The notes: a model not told the origin generated them from the letters alone. A stretch of 64,000 nucleotides of DNA from Psychrobacillus sp. FSL K6-4046 (GCF_038624605.1 NZ_CP152020.1:3279312-3343311); one strand, 5' to 3'. Shown: positions 26,714 through 36,549, numbered from the stretch's first letter. Made by a program: numbers and translations.

Positions 26714-27475
26714 TTACAAAAAAATATCCAATAGCTCCTCCAATTTATAAATTACAGAATAAGGTATAGCTTCTCTTGGAATAGCTCTTAAATTAACCTG
26801 TGATTCTCTACTCAGTTTAGCTAGGATAATATCCCTGAGCATTTCATGTCGGGTTCTTAACTCTAGCTTGATAGACTTAAGTTGCTCCGGTAAGCTTCTG
26901 TTAATCCAGATTGCCTTAGCACCCCAAGTATTTGCAGGTATAATATCGTGATCAATTCGGTCTCCTATATGAGCTACAACTTCGCCTAACTCCATAAATA
27001 CTCCCTCATCTGGCTTTGCATAGCCAATCATGTCAGGTGTAATTATTCTATCAAAATACGGGGTCAGTCCTAAAGCATTCATTACTGGCATCTGAAATTT
27101 AGAGTAGCCATTTGTTATAATCGCAAGAGAATAGCCTCTTAGTTTTAGCTCCTGCAATACTTCTAAAATTCCTTCTTCTAAAAGATAGATGGCACCTGGA
27201 ACACAATTTTTTTTTACTATCTCTTCTACGTTAATCAACAAATTTAACTCATGTAACTGGGTATAGGAAGTAATGATTTCTTCCCAATCATATGCCTCCA
27301 CGTATTGTCGTTGATTCAGGCGATTTCTATGCTCAGCAACAAATGATTCTACACAATTTGTTAAGTTCCTATTCTCCTCGCAAATGGCATTGCGTATTTC
27401 AGGAAATACATAATCAATAAAAGGATTTTGCATAATCGTTCCATCTAAATCAAAAGTGATCCATCTGTTTACCAT
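26714..27475 (-). CDS. HAD-superfamily hydrolase, subfamily IA
   Basis: About 253 residues from ATG 27475 (an in-frame GTG at 27487 is alternative; neither has a strong ribosome binding site). Motif I FDLDGTIMQNPF, motif II ITNGYSKFQMP, motif III Lys in YAKPDEGVF and motif IV HIGDRIDHDIIPAN are all intact, so it should be an active phosphatase. Compared with usual members there is a longer cap (residues 18-100) and an extra 40-residue C-terminal tail of unknown purpose. The substrate is unknown. Confidence 0.82.
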   Translation of the reverse strand: MVNRWITFDLDGTIMQNPFIDYVFPEIRNAICEENRNLTNCVESFVAEHRNRLNQRQYVEAYDWEEIITSYTQLHELNLLINVEEIVKKNCVPGAIYLLEEGILEVLQELKLRGYSLAIITNGYSKFQMPVMNALGLTPYFDRIITPDMIGYAKPDEGVFMELGEVVAHIGDRIDHDIIPANTWGAKAIWINRSLPEQLKSIKLELRTRHEMLRDIILAKLSRESQVNLRAIPREAIPYSVIYKLEELLDIFL

Positions 27476-27505
27476 TTTACACCCCACTAACCAAATGATA
27501 GAAGT

Positions 27506-27532
27506 AGAAAAGCCCTCGCTTCAACGAGGGCT
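27506..27532 (-). terminator. Terminator of the YcdB-1 gene
   Basis: AGCCCTCG (27511-27518) pairs with CGAGGGCT (27525-27532), then TTTTC on the minus strand, 14 bases after the stop. Confidence 0.85.
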
Positions 27533-27545
27533 CCTAGCTTAATGA

Positions 27546-29779
27546 TTAATAATTATTGTATCTTCCCTTTTTAGCAATTTCATGGGCTAAGCGTATAGTA
27601 GAAACCGACATTTCCGCATAAGTAACTTCCTGTTGCGGATTAAATTGATTTTTTTCAGTAGCAAATAAACCATACTTATTCGCTAACGCTACATAACCAA
27701 TGTAGTCGGATTTAATTTTATTTGTATCCTCAAAGTTAACCTTGTATATATCATAATGCTTAGCCGCATGCTCTAGCCCTAGCACACGGATATACCAAGC
27801 AGAAAGTTCTTCTCTTGTTACTGGTGAATCAACATCAAACTTCTTATCCCCCGCTTTTATAATTTCAGCACTTACAGCACGTTCAATCAACTGAAATAAT
27901 GGATGTTTTGGATCTATATTATCGAATGTTTGCTCCACCGTTTCATTGCCATAATAATACCTTCCCTCATAGAAGTAGGTTAAGGAATTCATTAATATTT
28001 TTAAGGCCTCGCCCTTCGTAATAGCTGCATCTCCATTAAAAGCCTTAGCATCTTTTACATCTAAAATTTTTGTGCTTATTAGATAGTTTAGTTCTTCCTG
28101 TGCAGTTGGATGAGAAACAACCACAGAGCTTTGCTCTCCACCAAACAGACTGCTCCATTTACCAGTCGTAGCATCTAGGGTACTATAAGAGCTGTCGTTA
28201 TATACAGGCACATATAGTAAGTCATAGTGTTTATTATCTTTCTTTTGCATTTGCTTTGAATAATTCAGTTTAACTTTTAAAGAATTATTTAAAAGTGTCT
28301 TTGCCTCTTTTGCGGAAATCACTTCCTTAAGAGAAGGCCACTCTTCCACCTTTTGTTCATTTACATATAAGCTGCTCAAGGAACCATCTGCTGAAACTCC
28401 AACGTTTATGGAATCTCCACTTACTATTATGCCATTAACAACTCGTGGGAAGGAGAAGTTATATGCGCCCATATTTTCCTCATAATAAGGCTCATCGACA
28501 GGCATACTAAAGTTGTGTAAGTAAGAAGGAACCATTCTTTAATATAGCTTGTTGCTTTCGCTAAAGCATCCTTCTGAGAAATTGGCTTGGCAACTTCCTG
28601 TTTCTCTCCAAGTTCATTCATTAAATACCCTAACATATTGTGATATTGAATGACTTCCCCAGTAGCCTTGTTAATTTCAATACTAGCACCGCTACCACCG
28701 TTTCTATGGTTATACATATACTGAATACTGTAAACCGTCTGACCATTATAGTTCTCAATCTCATCAATAGATTGAATGCTTAATTTAAGCTTGTCAGATT
28801 TATTTTCTAACAGCTTTTCAGCTGCTTTCTTCGCTTGTTCCATAGTGATCCCCTTCTGCTTTGCAGGCAGAGGCTTCTCTACAATCTTTTTAAGCTTTGC
28901 TTTGGATGGAAATTGATCCGTATATCCATTTGGAGTTAACCACTTACCTGTAGCAGCACTCAATCCAAGAAAATTACCTGTCGGTTGATAGACTAGCTTA
29001 ACCGTACGCTCTCCCGATTGATAGTCAATATTTACCTGGTATTGAAGCTCTACCTCTAGATTCTCTTTTAATTTGTTTAATATATCTTTTTCAGACTTAA
29101 TATTTTTTACTTCATCAAATGTATTCTTTTCTTGTGTAGAGGGATATTTATAAAAACTAGTAATTTGACCGTTTCCAAGAACATTTATATCTACACGGTT
29201 ATCGGATATAGATATATCATTTTTAGTTTTAGTGAATGAAAAAGAGTAGTTAATTGGTTCTGTTAAAATTCTTGTTGGATAATAGTAATTATTATCGCTT
29301 TCGAGCTGATAGGAATCCTCCTTCAACAAGGTTTTCACAAAGTCTACGGCTAATTTTCTAGCTTCGTCCTTAGATACCTTTGCCGGGAATAAGGCATCTG
29401 ATCCAATTGGTGGAGAATATGAAAAATGCTCAATATCTAAATTATCTCCAACAAACCCAACACTTCCATAAACTCGTTTACCTTCTATTGTCTGGGTAAA
29501 GCTAAGACTATACCGGGATGTCTCATCCTCTGGAGTATAATAATTGCCACTACTCATCTGAAAATCACTGCTTTTCAATGAATCAAACTGCTTTGGAAAA
29601 TACGAGCGAAACTTTTTAATTAAATCGTCCTTTGTATAAACAACGTTTGAAGCAGCTACCTGTACAATCGGTTTACTAGTCTGATTCGTCCCATTTGGAG
29701 CAGCGCTTACAGTAGTAGAAAATAACCCAACGGTCAATGCCGATGAAGTTAAAATAATCCCAAGCTTATTTAATCTCAC
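27546..29779 (-). pseudogene. YcdB/YcdC-domain surface protein with SLH repeats (copy 1), frameshifted
   Basis: Two overlapping frames (27546-28535 and 28427-29779) together match the intact 738-residue paralogue at 48828-51044 from end to end. The frame changes near 28533-28540: the first frame reads ALAKATSYIKEW and the second resumes VPSYLHNFSMP, where the paralogue has ALAKAVEYAKEYLPSYLHEY. One lost base in GAATGGTTCC explains it. The N-terminus is a signal peptide (LGIILTSSALTVGLFSTTVSA) and the GTG start follows GGGGGA. YcdB/YcdC (PepSY-like) domains fill the middle; the last 170 residues are three S-layer-homology-like repeats for cell-wall binding. Either a decayed duplicate or a sequence error. 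Confidence 0.8.
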
Positions 29780-30020
29780 CTAAATAGTCCCCCAATTTAT
29801 TACTATATTTTCATATCTATATCTTCCTATGCTTGTCTATTAACTTATCTATGGAATAGGTTGCTTGAACATAATCTGTTTCCTAACTCTCCTCCCTTTT
29901 AAACACAAACTTATTTATATATATGCTCCATAAAATTAGAATATTCCAATTAAAATAAGTTTTTTTGACTTGATAGGTAAAAGAGTATTTAGAGTGGGTG
30001 ACAAAGAACTATTTGGGTGA

Positions 30021-30352
30021 GTGTCGTGAAGTGAAAAAGGGATTGTAGTAAATTATGTGGGCATTGTCGTAATCCATTGCTCGATTGTTGTAAAGTTTGA
30101 GTTGATTGTAGTAATCTAGCCGGTCATTATCGTAATCCATTTGGATCGTAGTAATTCGTGGTGGCATTGTCGTAATCCATTGCTCGATTGTCGTAAATTT
30201 TTAGTTGATTGTAGTAATCTATCCGGTCATTATCATAGTCCATTTGGATTGTAGTAATTCGTGGTGGCATTGTCGTAATCCATTTCTTGATTGTCGTAAA
30301 GTTTGAGTTGATTGTAGTAATCTAGCCAGGCATTGTAGGAGTCCGAGCTGAC
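30021..30352. repeat. Intergenic array of 16 units with 21-bp period
   Basis: Sixteen units. Each has ATTGTNGTAATC (12 bases) followed by about 9 variable bases. Units start at 30042, 30063, 30084, 30105, 30126, 30145, 30166, 30187, 30208, 30229, 30248, 30269, 30290, 30311 and 30332, plus a degenerate unit at 30021; two units (30126 and 30229) are 19 bases. Five unit types recur in the same order, giving a 103-bp super-repeat. Stop codons and the 19-base units break any frame, so it is not coding. It lies between the YcdB-1 promoter region and the 3' end of a group II intron. Confidence 0.9.
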
Positions 30353-30362
30353 ATGACTAAAA

Positions 30363-32248
30363 ATCGAGTAGGAGGGAGCGATTAACCCCCGACCTCTCAC
30401 ACCACCGTACGTACGGTTCCGTATACGGCGGTTCAATTAAGATGAATAACGCAAAGTTTCGTAACGAACTTGCAGACTTTTCAGCCCTTGGCTTTCCCAA
30501 AAGGATTTGCCGAGGGTTCTGTGTAATATGGGGCTTTTAGAAATGCGCCAGTACCCTTTTCGAGTATTTCCCCACTCGTATGCTTTCCCATAAGGAACTT
30601 TTAATCGAGTAAGATTTCTAACTCTTGTTCGAGGTTTCTTCCAATCCTTCCACAGGCACATACGTAACCTTCGTTTAATCCAGCTATCCAGTGTTTTAAA
30701 TGTGGTAGGTGTATCTGCTAAGGCGAAATATCCACACCAACCCACTAGATATTGGTTCAACTTTTCGATTCTATATTCCATGGAATATGGCATCCTTCTA
30801 GAGGTAATTTCTCGTATTTTCTTCTTCATTCGTTGTAGGCTTGTTTTTGCAATACGAACCTTCGGTTCTTTATGAGCAGTAAAGCTAAACGCCAAGAATT
30901 TTCGATTCCAAGGGCGGTCCACTGCCGATTTCTTTTCGTTAACTTTCAGTTGAAGTTTTCCTTCAATAAATCGTTGTACACTCGCCATTGTTCGTACCCC
31001 TGCCCGTTCACTCTTCACATAGATATTGCAATCATCTGCGTACCGTACGAATTTATGTCCACGTTTCTCTAACTCTTTATCAAGTTCGTCTAATACGATG
31101 TTTGATAAGAGTGGACTTAGAGGTCCACCTTGCGGGGTTCCTTCTTCTGTACTGGAAACTACGCCATTTATCATGACACCGGATTGGAGATATTTACGAA
31201 TGAGTTTTAGTAAAGGTTTATCTGAAATTCGTTTCGCTAACGTTGCCATTAGTCGGTCATGATTGACCTTATCAAAGAATTTCTCTAAATCCATATCCAC
31301 AACCCATCGATAACCCTCTTTTATATAACCCTTTGCTTTTCGAATGGCATCATGGGCACTCCGATTTGGTCGGAATCCATAACTGTAATCCGAAAATGTT
31401 TTATCATATTCCTCAGATAGTATCTGCGATATAGCTTGTTGAATCAAACGATCTGTCACGGTTGGAATACCTAATAGACGCACACCACCGTCTGGTTTCG
31501 GGATTTCGATTCGACGTACTGGCTGTGGTTCATAGGTTCCATTTAAAATCTGCGATTTAATGGTTTTCCAATTTTCGAGGATGTGCTGTCGTAAGGTTTG
31601 TACGGGCATCATGTCTACTCCATGGCTTCCTTTATTCGCTTCCACTCGCTTTAACGCTTGCATCATGTTTTTCCGTTCAAGTATCTGATTCAACATCACC
31701 ATTTCGTTCCTTTCCGTGAATAGCTTATCTTCTTTTGCCCAACTGGACTACACCCTCCGCAAATACCCTCGTGGGATTCACCACTACTTTCTAAGCGTGA
31801 GGCACTAGTTTTCTGTGTTCAAACATCCAAGTTGGAAAGCCAAGGGCTATTCTCTCTTAATTGTTCGGTCCTTCCGAGTGGTTCTAGACCCATTCGTACT
31901 ATTACCTCTGCTGACTTCTGACAGTTCAGCTGCTTGTCACCAAGCAGGTTATGAAGGGTACTTCACGTCTCTGTCAGACCTCCCCGGGTAAGCGCATGCA
32001 CTTTCACACCATCTATCCGCCTCATTTACTTGGTATGACCTTCGACAGAAAGAGCTTTGTTTTGTTTGGCAAACTCGCTCAATCATACCTAGCCTTCTAT
32101 GAGGTTCGTGTTCCTCGGACCGGTGCTTTGCCTCCAGCTTCCTTCAGATTCCGTATCACTACGGACACCCTTGCTCTTGGCTAACCTCTACTTCTGTCTT
32201 CGCGGTTCGGGACTTGCACCCTATAGTTCATGCGCATGCCGGGCGCAC
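30363..32248 (-). mobile_element. Group II intron, complete, about 1.89 kb
   Basis: The 5' end GTGCGCCCGGCATGCG is at 32248 (minus strand) and fits the GTGYG consensus. The domain V-like hairpin with CCGTATACGG and CGTACGTACGG lies at about 30395-30435, after the reverse transcriptase stop, and the 3' end CTACTCGAT reaches 30363. The RNA part from 32248 to 31703 holds domains I to IV. The intron lies right after the T-run of the SDR gene's terminator, the insertion habit of group IIC introns. It would splice from RNA and move by retrohoming with its encoded protein. Confidence 0.88.
30437..31702 (-). CDS. ltrA: Group II intron reverse transcriptase/maturase
   Basis: 421 residues. The finger-palm region has SYGFRPNRSAHDAI, VVDMDLEKFFDKVNHD with the first catalytic Asp, GTPQGGPLSPLLSNI and the active-site FVRYADDCNIYV. 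A maturase (thumb/X) domain follows with LNQYLVGWCGYF and RRLRMCLWKDWKKPRTR. There is no C-terminal HNH endonuclease domain, as in class C or D intron proteins. The open frame is intact, so the intron may still be mobile. RBS AAAGGAA. Confidence 0.93.
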   Translation of the reverse strand: MVMLNQILERKNMMQALKRVEANKGSHGVDMMPVQTLRQHILENWKTIKSQILNGTYEPQPVRRIEIPKPDGGVRLLGIPTVTDRLIQQAISQILSEEYDKTFSDYSYGFRPNRSAHDAIRKAKGYIKEGYRWVVDMDLEKFFDKVNHDRLMATLAKRISDKPLLKLIRKYLQSGVMINGVVSSTEEGTPQGGPLSPLLSNIVLDELDKELEKRGHKFVRYADDCNIYVKSERAGVRTMASVQRFIEGKLQLKVNEKKSAVDRPWNRKFLAFSFTAHKEPKVRIAKTSLQRMKKKIREITSRRMPYSMEYRIEKLNQYLVGWCGYFALADTPTTFKTLDSWIKRRLRMCLWKDWKKPRTRVRNLTRLKVPYGKAYEWGNTRKGYWRISKSPILHRTLGKSFWESQGLKSLQVRYETLRYSS

Positions 32249-32251
32249 CAA

Positions 32252-32287
32252 AAAAATGGCCGCGATTTTCATCGCGACCATTTTATA
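32252..32287 (-). terminator. Terminator of the SDR gene, target of the intron
   Basis: Minus strand AATGGTCGCGAT pairs with ATCGCGGCCATT (one mismatch), then TTTTTTT and the intron 5' end within 5 bases. Confidence 0.88.
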
Positions 32288-32291
32288 ATTA

Positions 32292-33008
32292 TTATGGATT
32301 AGTTGACCATAGTCCTGCAGATTTAAGCAGAATTCTTGGGTTCATTTTCAGCTGAGCTACCATAAAGTCAGCGATGTCTTCTGGTTGCATTACTTTTTCT
32401 GGATTTCCGTCTGTCAGGTTTAATTCGATTGCCATGTCTGTAGCAATAGTGCTTGGTGTTAATGTAACAACACGGATATTTTGCTTTCTTACTTCTAGCA
32501 TTAGAGATTCACTTAGTGCGATTACCGCAGCTTTAGATGCACTATAAGCACTTGTAACTGGAGCTCCCTTTTGTCCTGCAGTAGAAGAGATATTAATAAT
32601 GTCCCCTGCATTTTTTTCGATCATGTCTGGTAGTACTGCTCTAGTTACGTAGTACACGCCCATCACATTTACTTGAATGATCTTAGCCCAGTCCTCTGGA
32701 TCTACTTCAAGGAATTTACCGAATTTAGAGATGCCGGCATTGTTTACCAAGATTTCGATTGGGCCAAGCTCCCCACGGATTTTTTCAACTGCACTGTTCA
32801 CAGATTCCATGTTGGATACATCAGCAGCAGCTATGGAAACTTTTACACCATATGTTTGTAGCTCACTTGCAACTGCCTCTAAGTTTTCGATTGTTCTTCC
32901 TAAAAGTCCAAGGTTAATACCCTCTTTAGCAAAGGCTATAGCTGTTGCGCGACCAATGCCTCGACCTGCACCAGTGATTAATGCTGTTTTCCCTGTAATT
33001 GCTTGCAT
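32292..33008 (-). CDS. SDR family oxidoreductase, 3-oxoacyl-reductase (FabG)-like
   Basis: 238 residues. Cofactor loop [12 protein letters not shown] near 12-23, NNAG near 89-92, catalytic Ser in [10 protein letters not shown] and the YSASK pair near 153-157. Resembles FabG-like reductases of B. subtilis YvrD/YoxD-type but lacks the usual C-terminal G-G-M-V end, so it is probably not the essential FabG. Substrate unknown. The start follows AAGGAGAG. It has its own terminator, downstream of which the intron inserted. Confidence 0.85.
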   Translation of the reverse strand: MQAITGKTALITGAGRGIGRATAIAFAKEGINLGLLGRTIENLEAVASELQTYGVKVSIAAADVSNMESVNSAVEKIRGELGPIEILVNNAGISKFGKFLEVDPEDWAKIIQVNVMGVYYVTRAVLPDMIEKNAGDIINISSTAGQKGAPVTSAYSASKAAVIALSESLMLEVRKQNIRVVTLTPSTIATDMAIELNLTDGNPEKVMQPEDIADFMVAQLKMNPRILLKSAGLWSTNP

Positions 33009-33076
33009 GCAAATCTCTCCTTATGTATAAGTTTTTCTCACACATTTAGAGTACCCTCATTTGGAGAAAAAATATA

Positions 33077-33610
33077 TTATTTTGCTTTAAAGGACATTTG
33101 CTTAGCTGGAGGTTTTATTTCCTTCACGCTTTCAAGCACGGCAAAAATAATCCCCAGCATTAACTGGACAAATCCGAAGGTTCTTAAATCTTCATTTGGT
33201 AATCCCAAAAATGTAGTGATAACCATCACCATTCCAAATGTAATCATATATATGCATATTACTATTGGCTTTACATTTAACTGAACTTCTTCAAGCTTAG
33301 TTAGCATAAAAATAACACCAGCTATTAATAGGATAGAGCCAAGGTAGACTAGAGGTATATTCTTCTGAATGTAACTTCCAAATAATAAAATGAGCCCTAA
33401 AACAGCTAAGGAAATACCTGTTCGTTTGATGTTCATAGGCTTTCTTACTCGTTTCTTTTTTCTCGAGCCAAGCACCAATGCACCAAGCAAAAATAAACCT
33501 ATCCCATAGATCAATAAAAATAAGTTACCAATCGAACCTAGCTCATCAACTGTCAATGACATAAAAAGAGAACCAAACAACATAGATAATAATCCTAGAA
33601 AAAGTGCCAT
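33077..33610 (-). CDS. Integral membrane protein, six predicted spans
   Basis: 177 residues from ATG 33610, chosen because GGGAGG lies 5 bases upstream (a GTG at 33622 overlaps that site). Six hydrophobic segments come in pairs, separated by a basic loop GSRKKKRVRKPMNIKRTG near residue 50-65 that should be cytoplasmic. No catalytic motif is visible and I do not recognise the family. It lies downstream of the sigma/anti-sigma pair on the same strand with a 90-base gap, so it could belong to that regulon. Confidence 0.65.
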   Translation of the reverse strand: MALFLGLLSMLFGSLFMSLTVDELGSIGNLFLLIYGIGLFLLGALVLGSRKKKRVRKPMNIKRTGISLAVLGLILLFGSYIQKNIPLVYLGSILLIAGVIFMLTKLEEVQLNVKPIVICIYMITFGMVMVITTFLGLPNEDLRTFGFVQLMLGIIFAVLESVKEIKPPAKQMSFKAK

Positions 33611-33700
33611 AGTACCTCCCACGTTTTTCCTAATTATCCCACAACAAGAAACTAAATGGTATTAAATTTCTTTTTTTAATGACTGTGTTTTAAGCACTCC

Positions 33701-34996
33701 CTATTTAACCTTAATGCGTGTATCGTTCTTCAAATAGTTAGGATATCCCTGCAGTACAAAGGTTACTGGATTATTCTTGGTTCCTTGCTCTAAAGTAAAT
33801 ACTTGAGAATTAGTGGTGTCAGAAAGTCTATGAGATATAGCTAGCGGCACTTTACGGCCATTTCTATCCTCGCCGTTAGTGAAAATGGTTTGATTAAAGC
33901 CTAAATTATTGTCAAAATCCACCTTGAAGCTAGACTCATCTATTATTTCTAGCTGCAAAGGATATTGTTTAGATATAGAAGCCACTTCTTTTTTATCAAA
34001 GTCTATAACGATCTCTCGTTCATCCCTTGGCATAGCCAAAATATCACCGATAACTAAATATAATTCTTCTGATTCCTGAAAATAATTGCTTTCTAAATAA
34101 ATCGTTCTTTTCGTAGTATCAGCACTTCCAAAGCTACTAATGGATGTGGATCCACTTCCCCATACGTTTCCTCTTTCATTCTGCAATTTAATAGAAGAAA
34201 AATTAAAAATAACCATATCATTTTGTGGATCCGTTTTTATATCAATCGCGACATGCAAAGGAGATATTTTTACTTGTTCTACAGTAAATTTTTGTCCTTC
34301 TACTACCACCTCACGATTTAGCTTGTAATGCTTTGGCTTGGCAACTTTATTTTTCAACTCAAATGGTATGACAAATTTTAAATCCTCTTCTCCACGTATT
34401 GAAAACTTTAATGTAAAGTCTGGATTATTATAATCAATCACACCACTAGGGTCAGAGATCCTAATGGTGCTCTCCATTTTTTGAATCACATCTTCTTGAG
34501 TATGCTCGGAAGTTACGTAAGCAAGACCAAGCTCTTCCTCATTTTGGAGCAGGACTGTGTCTCCTAGATGATAATCATTTACGGGATTAGGAGACTCGAG
34601 GGTATACGAGAGTAGCATACCAGTAGCATCCGCTATCACCGCATCTAACGTAAAAGTAACATCATTTTCTTTTACAGAAACACCAATTGCCTCAAAATAG
34701 TTGTTTACGACACTATCTTCTACCCCCCTGTCATATTCTACGATCGCTACAATAGCCCCCAAGCCCGGTACATCCTCAAAAATCTGGGCAAAGGCTGGAG
34801 AAATGCGTGTCATAAAGGCGAAGCCAAGGAAAAGCACGGCTATAGCTGAGAGGCTAAATCCTATCTTAGACCTGCGCTGTTTTTTTCTTTGTGCTATCTT
34901 AATACCGTTTAATATGGCGCCTCCAGTAGCTGAACTAACCTGGATAGCTTCCATTTGTTCATTTACTAAATGCTTAATTTGTTTTACGTTGGTCAT
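33701..34996 (-). CDS. DUF4179 domain anti-sigma-factor-like membrane protein
   Basis: 431 residues. A short N-terminal cytoplasmic part (about 45 residues) holds KIAQRKKQRRSKIG, followed by one transmembrane helix (FSLSAIAVLFLGFAFMTRI) and an extracytoplasmic DUF4179 domain (SPAFAQIFEDVPGLGAIVAIVEYDRG), with a beta-rich C-terminal region. The architecture and one-base overlap with the sigma gene (TAATG) indicate that it binds and restrains that ECF sigma factor until an outside signal arrives. No zinc-binding HxxxCxxC motif is seen in the N-terminal part. Confidence 0.8.
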   Translation of the reverse strand: MTNVKQIKHLVNEQMEAIQVSSATGGAILNGIKIAQRKKQRRSKIGFSLSAIAVLFLGFAFMTRISPAFAQIFEDVPGLGAIVAIVEYDRGVEDSVVNNYFEAIGVSVKENDVTFTLDAVIADATGMLLSYTLESPNPVNDYHLGDTVLLQNEEELGLAYVTSEHTQEDVIQKMESTIRISDPSGVIDYNNPDFTLKFSIRGEEDLKFVIPFELKNKVAKPKHYKLNREVVVEGQKFTVEQVKISPLHVAIDIKTDPQNDMVIFNFSSIKLQNERGNVWGSGSTSISSFGSADTTKRTIYLESNYFQESEELYLVIGDILAMPRDEREIVIDFDKKEVASISKQYPLQLEIIDESSFKVDFDNNLGFNQTIFTNGEDRNGRKVPLAISHRLSDTTNSQVFTLEQGTKNNPVTFVLQGYPNYLKNDTRIKVK

Positions 34997-35496
34997 TAAA
35001 CATCGCCCCCTCTCTCTCCCATAAAAACACGAATTTTCTTTAGCGTATGATGTAATCTTGACTTAACTGTCCCCTCTGGAATTTTTAGCCTTCTTGCAAT
35101 TTCGCTCACCTTTAAATCATTAAAGTATTTTAAATGAATGAGCTCTCGTTGTGCACTCGGCAACTCTCTAAGTGCAAGCATAAGATCCTGGTTAGAGGAA
35201 TGTTGTTCTTTTTCTACATCTTCATTTAACGAAAATAAATTGCCCTGCTTCTTCAATGTGTCCATACAATAATTCAACAGGATTCTCACTAGCCAAGTTT
35301 GAAAGAAGGACGGTTCCTTTACTTGGTGACGCTTGGTATAGGCTCGAAACGTCACTTCCTGAAGAGCCTCCAACACATCATGTTCATTTTTTAAATATAT
35401 AAAGGCAGTTTTATATAGAACATCACGATGTATTTGCATTAGCTGTAAGAAAGCATCGTCATCTCCTGTGATTGCTTTCCTAACTAGGTGCTCCAT
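34996..35496 (-). CDS. ECF-type RNA polymerase sigma factor
   Basis: 166 residues. Region 2 covers about residues 8-75 (DAFLQLMQIHRDVLYKTAFIYLKNEHDVLEALQEVTFRAY) and region 4 about 105-155 (LPSAQRELIHLKYFNDLKVSEIARRLKIPEGTVKSRLHHTLKKI). It directs core polymerase to its regulon, which usually includes its own operon. The downstream gene is its cognate membrane anti-sigma factor. RBS GAGGGGG is 7 bases before the ATG. Confidence 0.9.
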   Translation of the reverse strand: MEHLVRKAITGDDDAFLQLMQIHRDVLYKTAFIYLKNEHDVLEALQEVTFRAYTKRHQVKEPSFFQTWLVRILLNYCMDTLKKQGNLFSLNEDVEKEQHSSNQDLMLALRELPSAQRELIHLKYFNDLKVSEIARRLKIPEGTVKSRLHHTLKKIRVFMGERGGDV

Positions 35497-35676
35497 TTTT
35501 GTTCCCCCTCTTTTGTAACTGTTAGACGTTAATTTACATAAAAACGTTCAATGTAAATGAAAAATATTAAAATGGAAAATGACTACATCTTACGTACTGA
35601 ATTCTTCGATTTCTCTTTCACTCTCTTTTACTTGTATGTTAAGATAGTGACCGATTGAAAGAGAGAGGTATGAAAC

Positions 35677-36504
35677 ATGAAAAAATGGATTATGTATATT
35701 TTATCCTTAACCATCTTACTAGGAGCATGCAGCAGTATAGATCAGTTAGTGGTGGAGGACAAAAATCCAATCACTGAGCAGAAAACTTCGGAGACAGCTA
35801 CAAAAAAAGAATCATCTGAAGCTACGTCGAGCACTACTCATGACGTCTCTAAGCTTGAGGAATTTCCATTGGTCAGCGTGATCGACGGGGATACGATTAA
35901 AATAAAATACAATGGTGCAAATGAAAACGTGCGCTTTTTATTGGTAGACACTCCCGAAACTAACCATCCTAAGCTAGGAGAACAGCCTTTTGGACAGGAT
36001 GCAAAGGATTTTACGAAACAATTACTGAAGGGGCAGGATACTGTCTTTTTAGAGTTCGATGTCTCCTATAGAGATAAATATAATCGACTTCTTGCTTATA
36101 TCTATACTTCTGATGGAAAGAGTCTGCAAGAAGAACTGTTAAAACAAGGTCTTGCCCGAGTTGCTTACATTTACGCACCTAATACTAAGCATGTAAACTG
36201 GTTTGAAGCCATTCAGAAAAAAGCTCAACAGCAAGCAATCGGGATATGGTCAGTGGAGAATTATGTTACGAACAGGGGCTACGATAAAGATGCGGTTGAA
36301 GAAGTGAAAGCAGTTAAAAAAGCTAATGAGGAAAAGAAACCGGATAGTATTACTGATTGTACAATAAAAGGTAATATCAATTCTAAGGGTGAGAAAATCT
36401 ATCATGTCCCTGGTCAGCAATATTATGAAATGACAGTTGCCGAAGAAATGTTTTGCAGTAAGGAAGAAGCTGAAGCAGCAGGGTTCCGAGCAACACAAAA
36501 ATAA
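35677..36504 (+). CDS. Thermonuclease (SNase-like) lipoprotein
   Basis: 275 residues. Signal peptide with lipobox LLGAC places it on the outer face of the membrane. A Thr/Ser/Lys linker precedes the staphylococcal nuclease fold (about residues 68-190): SVIDGDTIKIKY, VRFLLVDTPET with the Ca ligand, YNRLLAYIY and the GLARVAYIYAPN segment. The C-terminal 50 residues (CTIKGNINSKGEKIYHVPGQ...FCSKEEAEAAGFRA) form a sunset-type domain seen on secreted nucleases, with two Cys. It degrades extracellular DNA or RNA, likely for phosphate or nucleotide supply. Confidence 0.9.
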   Translation: MKKWIMYILSLTILLGACSSIDQLVVEDKNPITEQKTSETATKKESSEATSSTTHDVSKLEEFPLVSVIDGDTIKIKYNGANENVRFLLVDTPETNHPKLGEQPFGQDAKDFTKQLLKGQDTVFLEFDVSYRDKYNRLLAYIYTSDGKSLQEELLKQGLARVAYIYAPNTKHVNWFEAIQKKAQQQAIGIWSVENYVTNRGYDKDAVEEVKAVKKANEEKKPDSITDCTIKGNINSKGEKIYHVPGQQYYEMTVAEEMFCSKEEAEAAGFRATQK

Positions 36505-36517
36505 TAATAATATCATC

Positions 36518-36549
36518 AGCTCCATCACCCGGTGATGGGGCTTTCTTTT
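36518..36549 (+). terminator. Terminator of the nuclease gene
   Basis: AGCTCCATCACC (36518-36529) pairs with GGTGATGGGGCT (36531-36542), then TTCTTTT. Confidence 0.85.

Noticed and set aside
30021-30352. CRISPR array
   Set aside because: Cores are 12 bases, spacers about 9 and recurring; no cas genes and no unique spacers.
30233-30436. 67-residue frame with YYN-type repeats over the 21-bp array
   Set aside because: Covers only part of the array, is broken by 19-bp units, begins inside the intron and has no start signal.
31951-32302. Open frames upstream of the reverse transcriptase
   Set aside because: They lie in the intron's structured RNA domains on the opposite strand and resemble no protein.
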